This document shows, in pieces, positions 44,023 through 52,555 of a stretch of 64,000 nt of DNA (the first letter of the stretch is position 1; each line of letters starts with the position of its first letter). The notes below the pieces were generated by a model. The model searched no databases and was not told the DNA's origin. It saw only the letters and a list, made by a program, of their open reading frames with translations. The position numbers and the translations under genes are program-made. Location: the NCBI RefSeq assembly GCF_011067135.1, contig NZ_JAAMOW010000011.1:80154-144153 (forward strand). Reading direction: 5' to 3'. This stretch comes from Solimonas terrae (lineage in GTDB: Bacteria > Pseudomonadota > Gammaproteobacteria > Nevskiales > Nevskiaceae).

Positions 44023-44903
44023 GCAGGGACTCCCGCCGGCGCGTCGCCGGCTACCAGACGCTCGACAAAGAATTCGAGATTGCCGCGTGCACCGAGCGGC
44101 AGACCCCAGTTCGCCGCGGTCTTGGCCAGTGCACGGAAGGCGACGGCGCTGGTCGCCGCCGGATAGGCGTCGACCACGGCGCGCTGACGGCGCACGGCGC
44201 GCTTCAGCCATTCGTCGTGCGGAATGAAGCCGATGCTGCTGAGCGTGATGTCGAGAAAGCGTTCGGCGACACGACGCAGGTTGTCGTAGATCTCGCGCGC
44301 CTCGCGCGGCGACTGCACCTGATTGGCGAGTACGTGCACGCGATGAATGCCGCGCTCGCGATTGAGCACCTTGATCAACGCGTAGGCATCGGTCAGCGAC
44401 TGCGGATCGCTGGTGACGACAACGATGATCTGCTGCGACGCATGGCTGAAGGTGATGACGCTGTCGGCGATGCCGGCAGCGGTATCGACGATCAGGGTGT
44501 CGAGCGGCTGCTGCAGTTCCGAGAACGCCCGCACCAGACCGACGTGCTCGGCGCCGGACAGCTCCGCCATGTTGCGTTTGCCGCTGGATGCCGGGATCAC
44601 CATGATGCCGGCCGGGCCTTCGATCAGGGTGTCGTCGATCGTGCATTCGCCGGCGATCACGTGCGACAGGTTGTAGGTCGGTTGCAAGCCGAGCATGACG
44701 TCGACGTTGGCCAGACCGAGGTCGCCGTCGAGCAGCATCACACGCTTGCCGTCGAGCGCCATGGCAACCGCCAGATTGACCGACACGGAGGTCTTGCCGA
44801 CGCCGCCCTTGCCACTGGTGACGGCGACGACCTGCACCGGCTTGGGCGCGCGCAGGCGACGCAGACCGGCGGCCTGGCTGCCGCTGTGATCACTGTGCGA
44901 CAT
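44019..44903 (-). CDS. flhG: Flagellar number regulator FlhG (FleN), MinD-like ATPase
   Basis: The 294 residues start MSHSDHSGSQ. The start has GGAG 6 bases upstream, and an ATG eight codons earlier was rejected. Deviant Walker A SGKGGVGKTSV lies at about 30-40, then LDGDLGLANVDVMLGL and VDTAAGIADSV. FlhG restrains FlhF and FleQ so that only one polar flagellum forms. It overlaps flhF by 14 bp and fliA by 4. Confidence 0.95.
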   Translation of the reverse strand: MSHSDHSGSQAAGLRRLRAPKPVQVVAVTSGKGGVGKTSVSVNLAVAMALDGKRVMLLDGDLGLANVDVMLGLQPTYNLSHVIAGECTIDDTLIEGPAGIMVIPASSGKRNMAELSGAEHVGLVRAFSELQQPLDTLIVDTAAGIADSVITFSHASQQIIVVVTSDPQSLTDAYALIKVLNRERGIHRVHVLANQVQSPREAREIYDNLRRVAERFLDITLSSIGFIPHDEWLKRAVRRQRAVVDAYPAATSAVAFRALAKTAANWGLPLGARGNLEFFVERLVAGDAPAGVPA

Positions 44904-46086
44904 GGACGGCTCCGAACTGCAGGGCAAGCGTGGCGTCGTCGATGCGCGCCGGCGTCATGCGCGCGAGTTGCATCGCACGCAGCACCAGCGAATTCGCACG
45001 ACCGGGTTCGATGTCTTCGGGCACCTGCTGTCCGTCGCAGCCGTAGGCGACCGGCAGACGGTGACGGATCACCGCCGACAGCGCGCCGCCGATGCGCAGC
45101 GTCTCGTCGAGCTTGGTGATCACGCAGGCAACGGGTCTGGCCTTGGCATAGCGGCGGATCACGTCGTCGAGATCGGCGGCATGACTGTTGGCGGACAGCA
45201 CCAGCCAGCTCTTGAGGGCGGCACCGGCGCTGCCCATCGCGCCGAGCTGCGCCTGCAGCTTGGCGTCGCGCGGACCGATGCCGGCGGTGTCGATCAGGAC
45301 CAGCTTGCGATCGGCCAGGCGCGCCAGCACCGTGCGCAGCTCGTCGGCATTGCCGGCCGTCTGTACCGGCACGCCGAGCAGGCGGCCGTAGGTGAACAGC
45401 TGCTCCTGCGCGCCGACGCGGAAGTGATCGGTGGTGACCAGCGCCAGATCGCGCGTGCCGTGCATTTCCGCATAACGGGCCGCAAGCTTGGCGATCGTCG
45501 TGGTCTTGCCGACGCCGGTCGGGCCGACCAGCGCGATCACGCCGCCGTCCTGGATCGGATCGGCGCTGGCGACGGGAATGCGTCGCGACAGCAGCCCCAG
45601 CGGCAGAAAGCGCGCGCGTTCGGCATCGGCCGTGCCCGGCAGTTCGGCGACGATCTCGCGCGCCAGGCGCGGCTCGATGCCGAGATTGACCATGGTCTGC
45701 AAGGCGTGCAGTTTCTGCGGGTGTTCGCGGATCTCGCGCCAGGCCATGCCGGCCATCTGCGTTTCCAGCATGCGTTTCATGCCGCCGAGTTCGCGGCGCA
45801 GCTGCTGCAGTTCGGGCGCCGCCGGCGTGGCGATCGGCGCCGGCGTTGCGACCGGACGGCTGTCCTCGCTGCGGGTCGGCTTCGGTGTCTCCGGCGGCGG
45901 TTCGGGCGGCGCGCTGCGGCGCGTGGCCTGCTGGATCAGGGCGGCGTCGTAGTCGGTGGCGGCCACCACCTCGACGCCACCGGCCACGCGATGATTGGAC
46001 AGGATCACCGCGTCGGGACCCTGCTCTTCGCGCACCATGCGGATCGCATCGCGCATGTTCTTCGCCAGGAACCGTTTGATCTTCAT
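44890..46086 (-). CDS. flhF: Flagellar biosynthesis GTPase FlhF
   Basis: This 398-residue protein has the N-terminal basic B domain (MKIKRFLAKNMRDAIRMVREEQG) and a Pro-rich linker. SRP-type N and G domains follow, with P-loop LVGPTGVGKTTTIAKL, DTAGIGPRDAK and TKLDETLRIGGAL. FlhF marks the cell pole for flagellum assembly. Together with FlhG it indicates polar flagellation. It follows flhA by 19 bp. Confidence 0.96.
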   Translation of the reverse strand: MKIKRFLAKNMRDAIRMVREEQGPDAVILSNHRVAGGVEVVAATDYDAALIQQATRRSAPPEPPPETPKPTRSEDSRPVATPAPIATPAAPELQQLRRELGGMKRMLETQMAGMAWREIREHPQKLHALQTMVNLGIEPRLAREIVAELPGTADAERARFLPLGLLSRRIPVASADPIQDGGVIALVGPTGVGKTTTIAKLAARYAEMHGTRDLALVTTDHFRVGAQEQLFTYGRLLGVPVQTAGNADELRTVLARLADRKLVLIDTAGIGPRDAKLQAQLGAMGSAGAALKSWLVLSANSHAADLDDVIRRYAKARPVACVITKLDETLRIGGALSAVIRHRLPVAYGCDGQQVPEDIEPGRANSLVLRAMQLARMTPARIDDATLALQFGAVHVAQ

Positions 46087-46105
46087 TTGCGTTTCTTCTT
46101 GACTC

Positions 46106-48163
46106 TCAGGCGATGGCGCCGATCATGCGGATCTGCTTGTTGTCCGGAACCTCGTCGAACGACAGCACATGCAATCCGGGTACGGTCTGACGCGTGAATC
46201 GGGCGAGCAGCGGACGCAGTCCGTTCGGCACCAGCAGAACCGCCGGCTGGCCGGCCTGTTCCTGCTTGCGTGCGCCGTCCGTGAGGGATCGGTGCATGCG
46301 TTCGGCCAGTCCCGGTTCGATCGCCGTACCGCCGCTCTTGAGGGAGTCCTGCAGGACCTGTTCCAGCGGCGCGCCCAGGGTCAGCACCGGCAGCTCCGGC
46401 GCCATGCCGTTGATCTCCTGCACGATTTGACGCCCGAGCGCGACGCGGACGTGGCCGGCCAGCGCGACGGGATCCTGACTGCGCGGCGCGGCTTCCGCCA
46501 AAGCTTCGGCGATCACGCGCAAATGACGGATCGGCACGCGCTCGGCGAGCAGGCTCTGCAGCACGCGCGTGAAGACATTCAGCGGCAGCAGCTTCGGCAC
46601 CAGATCCTCGGCCAGCTTCGGTGCCTGCTTGGCAAGTTGTGCGACCAGCGCCTGCGCTTCGTCGTGACCGAACAATTCGTGCGCGTGGTTCTGGATGACC
46701 TGCGACAGATGCGTGGCCACCACCGTCGAACAATCGACGACGGAATAGCCGAGCGTCTGCGCATGTTCGCGGGCGCCGCGTTCGATCCACACCGCCGGCA
46801 TGCCGAACGACGGATCGGTGGTCTGGATGCCGTCCAGCGTGCCGAACACGCGGCCGGGGTTCAGCGCCAGATCGCGGTCCGGATAGACCTGGGCCTCGGC
46901 GACCGGCACACCGTGCACCAGCAGGCGATAACTCGCCGGCTGCAGTTCGAGGTTGTCGCGGATGTGCACCGGCGGAATCAGAAAGCCGATGTCCTGCGTC
47001 AGTTTCTTGCGCACACCCTTGATGCGCGCCATCAGCTCGCCGCCCTGACGGGCATCGACCAGCGGGATCAGGCGATAGCCGACTTCGAGGCCGATCGCAT
47101 CGGTACGGCCGATGTCGTCCCAGCCGAGCTCGGCGGGTGCAGTGGGTGCGGCCGGCGGCGGCGGCGCACTCGCCGCCGCGCGCTGCTTTCTGGCCAGCAG
47201 CCAGGCGATGCCGCCGCAGGCCGCGGCCAGCAGCAGGAACACGAAGTTCGGCATGCCCGGCACGAAACCGATCAGGGCCAGCACCGTCGCGGCGATCGCC
47301 AGCACACGCGGCTGGCCGAACACCTGCCCGACCAGCTGCTGCGACATGTCCTGCGACTTCGACATGCGTGTCACGAGCACGGCGACACCGGTCGACAGCA
47401 GCAGCGACGGCACCTGCGCGACGAGACCGTCGCCGATCGCCAGCAGGGTGTAGTTCTTCAGCGCATCGCCGAGGCTCATGCCGTGCTGCATGGTGCCGAT
47501 CAGCAGGCCGCCGATGACGTTGATGACCAGGATCATGATGCCGGCGAGCGCGTCGCCACGGATGAACTTGCTGGCGCCGTCCATCGAGCCGTAGAAGTCG
47601 GCTTCCTCGCGCACCTCGTTGCGGCGCTCGCGCGCTTCCTCGCGCGTCATCAGGCCGGCGTTGAGATCGGCGTCGATCGCCATCTGCTTGCCGGGCAGCG
47701 AATCGAGGATGAAACGTGCCGACACTTCCGAGACGCGCTCCGCGCCCTTGGTGACGACCATGAAATTGACGATGGTCAGGATCACGAACACGACGAAGCC
47801 GACCGCATAGTTGCCACCGACCACGAACTCGCCGAAAGCCTGGATCACGTGACCGGCGGCGCCGGCGCCCTCGTGTCCGTGCAGCAGCACGACGCGGGTC
47901 GACGCCACGTTCAGCGCCAGGCGCAGCAGGGTCACGAACAGCAGCACGGTCGGAAACGACGAGAAGTCCATCGGCCGCAGCACGTATACGACGCCGAGCA
48001 GCACGACGATCGCGATCGTGATGTTCAGCGTGAACATCAGATCCAGTACCGGCGGCGCCAGCGGCACCACCATCATCGCCAGCACCATCAGCAACAGGAT
48101 CGGCGCGGCAAGCCCCTTGCGCTCTGCGTTGCGCAGCTGGTCGAGAAATGCCGAGAAGTTCAT
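46106..48163 (-). CDS. flhA: Flagellar type III export gate protein FlhA
   Basis: This 685-residue protein has eight N-terminal membrane helices (to about residue 320), with the FHIPEP-signature region LLRLALNVASTRVVLL and the AERVSEVSARFILDSLPGKQMAIDADLNAG loop. The cytoplasmic domain (from about 350) docks export chaperones. ATG 48163 overlaps the stop of a possible upstream ORF as ATGA. It forms the proton-driven export gate with FlhB/FliPQR. Confidence 0.97.
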   Translation of the reverse strand: MNFSAFLDQLRNAERKGLAAPILLLMVLAMMVVPLAPPVLDLMFTLNITIAIVVLLGVVYVLRPMDFSSFPTVLLFVTLLRLALNVASTRVVLLHGHEGAGAAGHVIQAFGEFVVGGNYAVGFVVFVILTIVNFMVVTKGAERVSEVSARFILDSLPGKQMAIDADLNAGLMTREEARERRNEVREEADFYGSMDGASKFIRGDALAGIMILVINVIGGLLIGTMQHGMSLGDALKNYTLLAIGDGLVAQVPSLLLSTGVAVLVTRMSKSQDMSQQLVGQVFGQPRVLAIAATVLALIGFVPGMPNFVFLLLAAACGGIAWLLARKQRAAASAPPPPAAPTAPAELGWDDIGRTDAIGLEVGYRLIPLVDARQGGELMARIKGVRKKLTQDIGFLIPPVHIRDNLELQPASYRLLVHGVPVAEAQVYPDRDLALNPGRVFGTLDGIQTTDPSFGMPAVWIERGAREHAQTLGYSVVDCSTVVATHLSQVIQNHAHELFGHDEAQALVAQLAKQAPKLAEDLVPKLLPLNVFTRVLQSLLAERVPIRHLRVIAEALAEAAPRSQDPVALAGHVRVALGRQIVQEINGMAPELPVLTLGAPLEQVLQDSLKSGGTAIEPGLAERMHRSLTDGARKQEQAGQPAVLLVPNGLRPLLARFTRQTVPGLHVLSFDEVPDNKQIRMIGAIA

Positions 48164-48567
48164 GACAGGGCTCCGCCGCAGCCGGAAGCCGTAATCGACA
48201 ACCGCGAGCACCTTCCCGCTCCGCTCGCGTTCGGCGCGAGGGTCTTCGGACCTGCGAGGAAACGCCGCCGGGTCATTGCCGGATCACCGCACGCGCGGCG
48301 GTGTGCGCCCGGATCGTCGAATACATCCGTGTCCGACACCGCCCCCGGCTCCACCGTGCCTGCCGGCCTCAGGGCCGGGCGCGCTTCAACACGCCCCTCC
48401 GCCCGCTTGCCGGCGGCCGGGCCGCGGGCGGTGGGCGGCTGTCTGGTCGAACCAGCGCCCATCGCATTCCGGACCGCCCTCGCCGACGCCGCACCGCCCG
48501 ATGGCGAAGCGGCGTTCAGGACCGGCAAGTCCAGGAAATCGTCATGGCGCATCGTCAGCAGGCTCAT
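48160..48567 (-). CDS. Possible small gene between flhB and flhA
   Basis: A 135-codon frame starts at an ATG overlapping the flhB stop (TGATG) and ends in a TGA overlapping the flhA ATG (ATGA). Both junctions are coupling-type, as elsewhere in this operon. The first ~35 codons have ordinary use (MSLLTMRHDDFLDLPVLN). The rest is Arg/Ala/Gly/Pro-rich with rarer codons, no clear fold and no homologue I know. It may be real or chance. Confidence 0.35.
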   Translation of the reverse strand: MSLLTMRHDDFLDLPVLNAASPSGGAASARAVRNAMGAGSTRQPPTARGPAAGKRAEGRVEARPALRPAGTVEPGAVSDTDVFDDPGAHRRACGDPAMTRRRFLAGPKTLAPNASGAGRCSRLSITASGCGGALS

Positions 48568-49694
48568 TCGTCGATCTGTCCGTCCGGCACGTCGCCGACG
48601 TCGGGTGCCGAGGGCGGTGCAGTCCCTGTGCCAGCCCCGCGCGCATAAGCCTTGAGCTGATAAACGTAGGTCAGCACCTGCGCGACGGCGGAATACAGCG
48701 CGACCGGCACTTCCTGATCGAGCGCCGCGCCGCGGTACAGGGCGCGCGCCAGCGGCGGTGCCTCGACCAGCGGCACGCGCGCGGCGCGGGCCGCCTCGCG
48801 AATCGCCAGCGCCACCTCGTCGACGCCTTTGGCGACCACGCGCGGCGCCCGCATCTTCGGCGCGTCGTACTGGAGCGCCACCGCGTAATGCGTGGGGTTG
48901 ACGATCACCACGTCGGCGGTCGGCACCGCGGCGATCATCCGGCGGCGCGAGCGCTCCTGCTGCAGGCGACGGATGCGGCCTTTGACTTCCGGGCTGCCTT
49001 CGGCCTGCTTGTATTCGTCGCGCACTTCCTGGCGTGTCATGCGCAGCTTCCTGGCATGCGAAAACCACTGATACGGCGCGTCGATCGCCGCGATCACGAT
49101 CAGGCCGCCTGTCAGCCACGACAGCAGCGACAGGGTCAGGCCGACGCCATCGCCGAGCGCCGCGCCGGGATCCATGCGTGCCAGCGCCAGAAAATCGTCA
49201 TGGTGTTTCCACAAAAAACCGGCCCCGAGTGCACCGAGCAGCGCCGCCTTGCCGACGCCCTTGAGCAGTTCGACCAGCGACTGCATCGAAAACATGCGGC
49301 CGATGCCGCTGAGCGGATTGATGCGCGCGACATCGAAGCGCAGCGCCTTGATCGAGAAATTCCAGCCGCCGAGCGCCAGCGGGCCGACGATCGCCGCCAG
49401 CATCCCGACCACCAGCAGCGGCAGCACCAGTGCAAAGGCGCCGAACACCAGCTCGCCGGCCCAGGCCAGCATGCGCATCGGTTCGGCCAGCAGCGCCGGG
49501 TCCGGTTGCAGGGCGTGCTGCAGCCAGGCGGCAGCCCTGGTGGCAATGCCGGCACCGCTGGCCATCAGGGTCAGCACGCCGGCACCCACGACGATCGCGG
49601 TCGACAGCTCGCGCGAGCGCGGCAACTCGCCTTTTTCGCGGGCTTCGCGCAGGCGTTTGGGTGTGGCGCGTTCGGTTTTCTGGGGATCGGACAT
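48564..49694 (-). CDS. flhB: Flagellar export switch protein FlhB
   Basis: This 376-residue protein has four membrane helices in the first ~210 residues, then a cytoplasmic domain with the self-cleaving NPTH at N266 (VIVNPTHYAVAL). The Pro/Asp/Gly-rich tail is about 25 residues. FlhB switches export from rod/hook to filament subunits when FliK reports hook length. It lies 127 bp downstream of fliR, past a hairpin. Confidence 0.96.
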   Translation of the reverse strand: MSDPQKTERATPKRLREAREKGELPRSRELSTAIVVGAGVLTLMASGAGIATRAAAWLQHALQPDPALLAEPMRMLAWAGELVFGAFALVLPLLVVGMLAAIVGPLALGGWNFSIKALRFDVARINPLSGIGRMFSMQSLVELLKGVGKAALLGALGAGFLWKHHDDFLALARMDPGAALGDGVGLTLSLLSWLTGGLIVIAAIDAPYQWFSHARKLRMTRQEVRDEYKQAEGSPEVKGRIRRLQQERSRRRMIAAVPTADVVIVNPTHYAVALQYDAPKMRAPRVVAKGVDEVALAIREAARAARVPLVEAPPLARALYRGAALDQEVPVALYSAVAQVLTYVYQLKAYARGAGTGTAPPSAPDVGDVPDGQIDE

Positions 49695-49743
49695 GGGTCA
49701 GGCGCGCTTGACGAGGCGACTGGTTAGCGCCTGATCTGGCCTT

Positions 49744-49769
49744 TGGTTTCGCGCCGTAAGGCGAAACCA
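49744..49769. other. Hairpin between fliR and flhB
   Basis: A perfect 9 bp inverted repeat (TGGTTTCGC at 49744-49752, GCGAAACCA at 49761-49769) lies within the 127 bp fliR-flhB gap, with no T-run. It may stabilise mRNA ends or attenuate transcription inside the operon. Confidence 0.6.
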
Positions 49770-49821
49770 GAAGCCCGATCAATACTCGCGCTCAACAAAA
49801 TTAGTAAACGGCCCATGTCGG

Positions 49822-50592
49822 CTACTGCGTCCACGAAGCCAACGCCAACCACCCTTGATCGAACAAGCCGCCGATCTTCTCCAGCATCGCCGGCATCGCC
49901 ACGTACAGCAGGACCAGACAGGCGATCAACCCGAGCGGAAAGCCGACCGCGAACAGGTTCAGCGACGGCGCCGAGCGGCTGATGACGCCGAGCGCGAGAT
50001 TGATGGCGAGCAAGGCGACCAGCACCGGCAACGCCAGCATCAGGCCGCCGCTGAAGATCTCGCCGCCGAACCTCAGCAGCTGCAGCAACTGCGCTTGCTC
50101 CGGGCCGGTGCCGCCGACCGGCAGGCTGCCGAACGAGCGCGCCAGCCACTGCAGGAACTGCAGATGGCCGCCCAGCGCGAGAAACAGCAGCGTCGCGGTC
50201 AGGGTCAGGAACTGTCCGACGACCGGCGTCGACATGCCGCGCAGCGGGTCGGCGAGCGTCGCGAAGCTCAGGCTCGAACTCGCGGAGATCAGCTCGCCGC
50301 CGAACATCACCGCTTCGAACACGATCTGCAGCGTGAAGCCGATCAACAGGCCGATCGCCATTTCACGCAGCAGCGTCGCCCACCAGATCGATGCGAACAG
50401 TTCGGCGACCGGCGGCGGTGGCAGGCTCGGCGCGATCAACAGGGTGGTCAGCATCGCCAGCGTCATGCGGATGCGCGGGCTGACGCGGCCGGAACCGAGC
50501 ACCGGCGCGATCATCAGCGCCGAACCGATACGCGCCAGTGGCCAGATGAACTGCTGCAGCCAGCCGATCAGTTGCGCGTCGGTGAAGTGCAT
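49822..50592 (-). CDS. fliR: Flagellar export protein FliR
   Basis: This 256-residue protein is almost wholly hydrophobic, with about six helices. Features include WPLARIGSALMIAPVLG, IGLLIGFTLQIVFEAVMFGGELI and LGVISRSAPSLNLFAVGFPLGL. An in-frame ATG 19 codons upstream lies in repeat DNA and was rejected. FliR forms the export-gate spiral with FliP and FliQ. Confidence 0.95.
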   Translation of the reverse strand: MHFTDAQLIGWLQQFIWPLARIGSALMIAPVLGSGRVSPRIRMTLAMLTTLLIAPSLPPPPVAELFASIWWATLLREMAIGLLIGFTLQIVFEAVMFGGELISASSSLSFATLADPLRGMSTPVVGQFLTLTATLLFLALGGHLQFLQWLARSFGSLPVGGTGPEQAQLLQLLRFGGEIFSGGLMLALPVLVALLAINLALGVISRSAPSLNLFAVGFPLGLIACLVLLYVAMPAMLEKIGGLFDQGWLALASWTQ

Positions 50593-50619
50593 GACAAATG
50601 CTCTGCGCAGAAGCCCCGC

Positions 50620-50715
50620 CCCACCGTCATTGCGAGCGCAGCAAAGCAATCCGGTACGCAGCCCGATCCGGCCGTGCTGCCGGGTCGCGTCGTCCTTGCG
50701 CTCCTCACAATGACG
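50620..50715. repeat. CGTCATTGCGAGCG-type dispersed repeat between fliQ and fliR
   Basis: CCGTCATTGCGAGCGCAGCA with AAGCAATCC at about 50626-50653 faces CCTTGCGCTCCTCACAATGACGG at 50695-50716, giving an imperfect inverted repeat. This family is common in proteobacterial intergenic DNA. It occupies the 136 bp fliQ-fliR gap. Confidence 0.75.
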
Positions 50716-50728
50716 GGGTCCACGGTCA

Positions 50729-50998
50729 TCAGCCCAGCAACCCCGGAATCGACTCGATCAGCTGGCGCGTGTATTCGAGCAGCGTGCGCAGCATCCACGG
50801 CCCGAGCGCGATCATCACGGCGGCGAGCCCGAGCAGCTTGGGAATGAAGCTGAGCGTCATTTCGTTGATCTGCGTCGCTGCCTGCACGACACCGACCAGC
50901 ACACCGACCGCCAGCGCCACCAGCAGCAGCGGCGACGCCAGCAGCAGCGTCAGCCACAGCGCATCGCGCGCGATCGACAGGACGGTCTCGGGGCTCAT
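50729..50998 (-). CDS. fliQ: Flagellar export protein FliQ
   Basis: This 89-residue protein has two membrane helices (LLASPLLLVALAVGVLVGVV and FIPKLLGLAAVMIALGPWML), the usual FliQ size and the QAATQINEMTL loop. Its ATG overlaps the fliP stop as ATGA. Confidence 0.95.
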   Translation of the reverse strand: MSPETVLSIARDALWLTLLLASPLLLVALAVGVLVGVVQAATQINEMTLSFIPKLLGLAAVMIALGPWMLRTLLEYTRQLIESIPGLLG

Positions 50999-51744
50999 GT
51001 CGCGGCGTGAAACGAGGCCGCCAGCATGCCCATGACCAGCGACCAGCCGTCCACCAGCACGAACAGCATCAGCTTGAACGGCAGCGATACCAGCATTGGC
51101 GACAGCATCATCATGCCCATGCTCATCAGCACGCTGGACACGACCAGATCGATGACGACGAACGGAATGAACAGCAGGAAGCCGATCTGGAACGCGGTGG
51201 TCAGTTCCGAGGTCACGAACGACGCGGCGAGCACCGTGAACGGAATGTCGTCCGGCGTCTGATACGGACCGTGGCCGGCGATCTTGGCGAAGGTCAGCAG
51301 ATCCGCATCACGAACCTGCGCCAGCATGAAGCCGCGCAGGGGCCTGGCACCGGCCGCCAGTGCCGGCTCGAAGCTCATCGTGCCGTCCATGTAGGGCCTG
51401 GCGCCCTGTTCGTAGACCTTCTGCAGCACCGGCGACATCACGAAGAAGCTCAGCAGCATCGCCAGGCCGACGAGAATCTGGTTGCTCGGCGTCTGGTTGG
51501 TGCCGAGCGCCTGCCGCAGCAGGCCGAGCACGACGATGATGCGCGTGAACGCGGTCATGCTCAGCAGCAATGCCGGCAGCACCGTCAGCAACGTCATCAG
51601 CAACAGCACTTCGACGTTGAGGCTGTACTGCGTGCCGCCACCGGCGGCCGGCGTCGCCGTCACGCTCGGCAGACCCGCGGCGAACGCGCCGCAGGGCAGC
51701 AGGAGCAGCATCAGCAAGGCGCAGCGTGCGGGGAAACGGGACAT
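50995..51744 (-). CDS. fliP: Flagellar export protein FliP
   Basis: This 249-residue protein has a cleavable signal peptide (to about residue 22) and four helices. The family signatures are LLSMTAFTRIIVVLGLLRQ and GTNQTPSNQILVGLAMLLS. It forms the core of the export channel (five copies with FliQ and FliR). It follows fliO by 9 bp. Confidence 0.96.
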   Translation of the reverse strand: MSRFPARCALLMLLLLPCGAFAAGLPSVTATPAAGGGTQYSLNVEVLLLMTLLTVLPALLLSMTAFTRIIVVLGLLRQALGTNQTPSNQILVGLAMLLSFFVMSPVLQKVYEQGARPYMDGTMSFEPALAAGARPLRGFMLAQVRDADLLTFAKIAGHGPYQTPDDIPFTVLAASFVTSELTTAFQIGFLLFIPFVVIDLVVSSVLMSMGMMMLSPMLVSLPFKLMLFVLVDGWSLVMGMLAASFHAAT

Positions 51745-51753
51745 CGGCGGCGC

Positions 51754-52203
51754 TCAGGCGGCCTTGCGCGCGCGCAGCAGTTCGCGCACACGTTCGGCGA
51801 ACGGCGAGTCCGCGCCGGTCTGTGTTTCGTCCGTATCCATCGCGCCGGGCACCGACGCGAAGCGATGCAGAAGGCTGACCTGGCCGGCGGCGACACCGAC
51901 CAGGAAGTGTTCGCCACCGACCTTGACGATGACCACGCGTTCCTTGCCGCCGACCGACACGCCGCCGGTGACCTGCAGCAGGTCGCCGCGCGCGGCGCGC
52001 GTGCCCTGCAGGCGCCGCGCGAGCCAGGCGAGCGCGAGAATGAGGCCGACGACGATGATCAGGCTGCCGAGCATGCCGGCGACACTGCCGGCCGCCGACG
52101 GATGACCGGCGCCGGCCGGCGATTGCGACGGCACCGCCAGCATCGTGGCCTGCGTCAGTGCCATCGGCGAGCCTGCGGTTGCGGCGATCGGCGCGTTGCT
52201 CAT
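51754..52203 (-). CDS. fliO: Flagellar assembly protein FliO
   Basis: This 149-residue protein has one membrane helix (SLIIVVGLILALAWLARRL, about 46-65) and a cytoplasmic domain with TGGVSVGGKERVVIVKVGGEHFLVGV. FliO helps FliP assemble. It lies 7 bp from fliN. Confidence 0.92.
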   Translation of the reverse strand: MSNAPIAATAGSPMALTQATMLAVPSQSPAGAGHPSAAGSVAGMLGSLIIVVGLILALAWLARRLQGTRAARGDLLQVTGGVSVGGKERVVIVKVGGEHFLVGVAAGQVSLLHRFASVPGAMDTDETQTGADSPFAERVRELLRARKAA

Positions 52204-52210
52204 GCGCGGC

Positions 52211-52555
52211 TCACTTGAGCTTGCGGATGCGCTCGGCCGGGCTGACCACGTCGGTCAGGCGGATGCCGAACTTTTCGTTGACGACGACCACCTCGCCATG
52301 CGCGACCAGGGTGCCGTTGGCGTAGACGTCGAGCGGTTCGCCGGCGCCGCGCTCGAGTTCGACGACCGAACCCTGATTGAGCTGCAGCAGATTGCGGATC
52401 GGAATGCGCGCACGGCCGACTTCCATCGCCAGCGTCACCGGCACATCGAGGATGACGTCGAGATTGACGTCGGTGCCCGGCGACAGCGGCCGGTCCTCGA
52501 GCGTCTGGAACGTCGCGCGTGCGGCTTCGGCCTGCGGTTTTTCAGTGGTGTTCAT
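52211..52555 (-). CDS. fliN: Flagellar motor switch protein FliN
   Basis: This 114-residue protein consists of a short acidic N-terminus and one SpoA domain (NLDVILDVPVTLAMEVGRARIPI, LLQLNQGSVVELE, VNEKFGIRLTDVVS). It forms the lower C-ring with FliM. The ATG overlaps the fliM stop as ATGA; a frame extending into fliM is spurious. Confidence 0.96.
   Translation of the reverse strand: MNTTEKPQAEAARATFQTLEDRPLSPGTDVNLDVILDVPVTLAMEVGRARIPIRNLLQLNQGSVVELERGAGEPLDVYANGTLVAHGEVVVVNEKFGIRLTDVVSPAERIRKLK

Noticed and set aside
43285..44646. A 453-codon fusion of flhG-frame sequence with fliA
   Set aside because: The upstream part is an out-of-frame reading of flhG. The ATGA overlap at 44019-44022 gives the normal fliA start.
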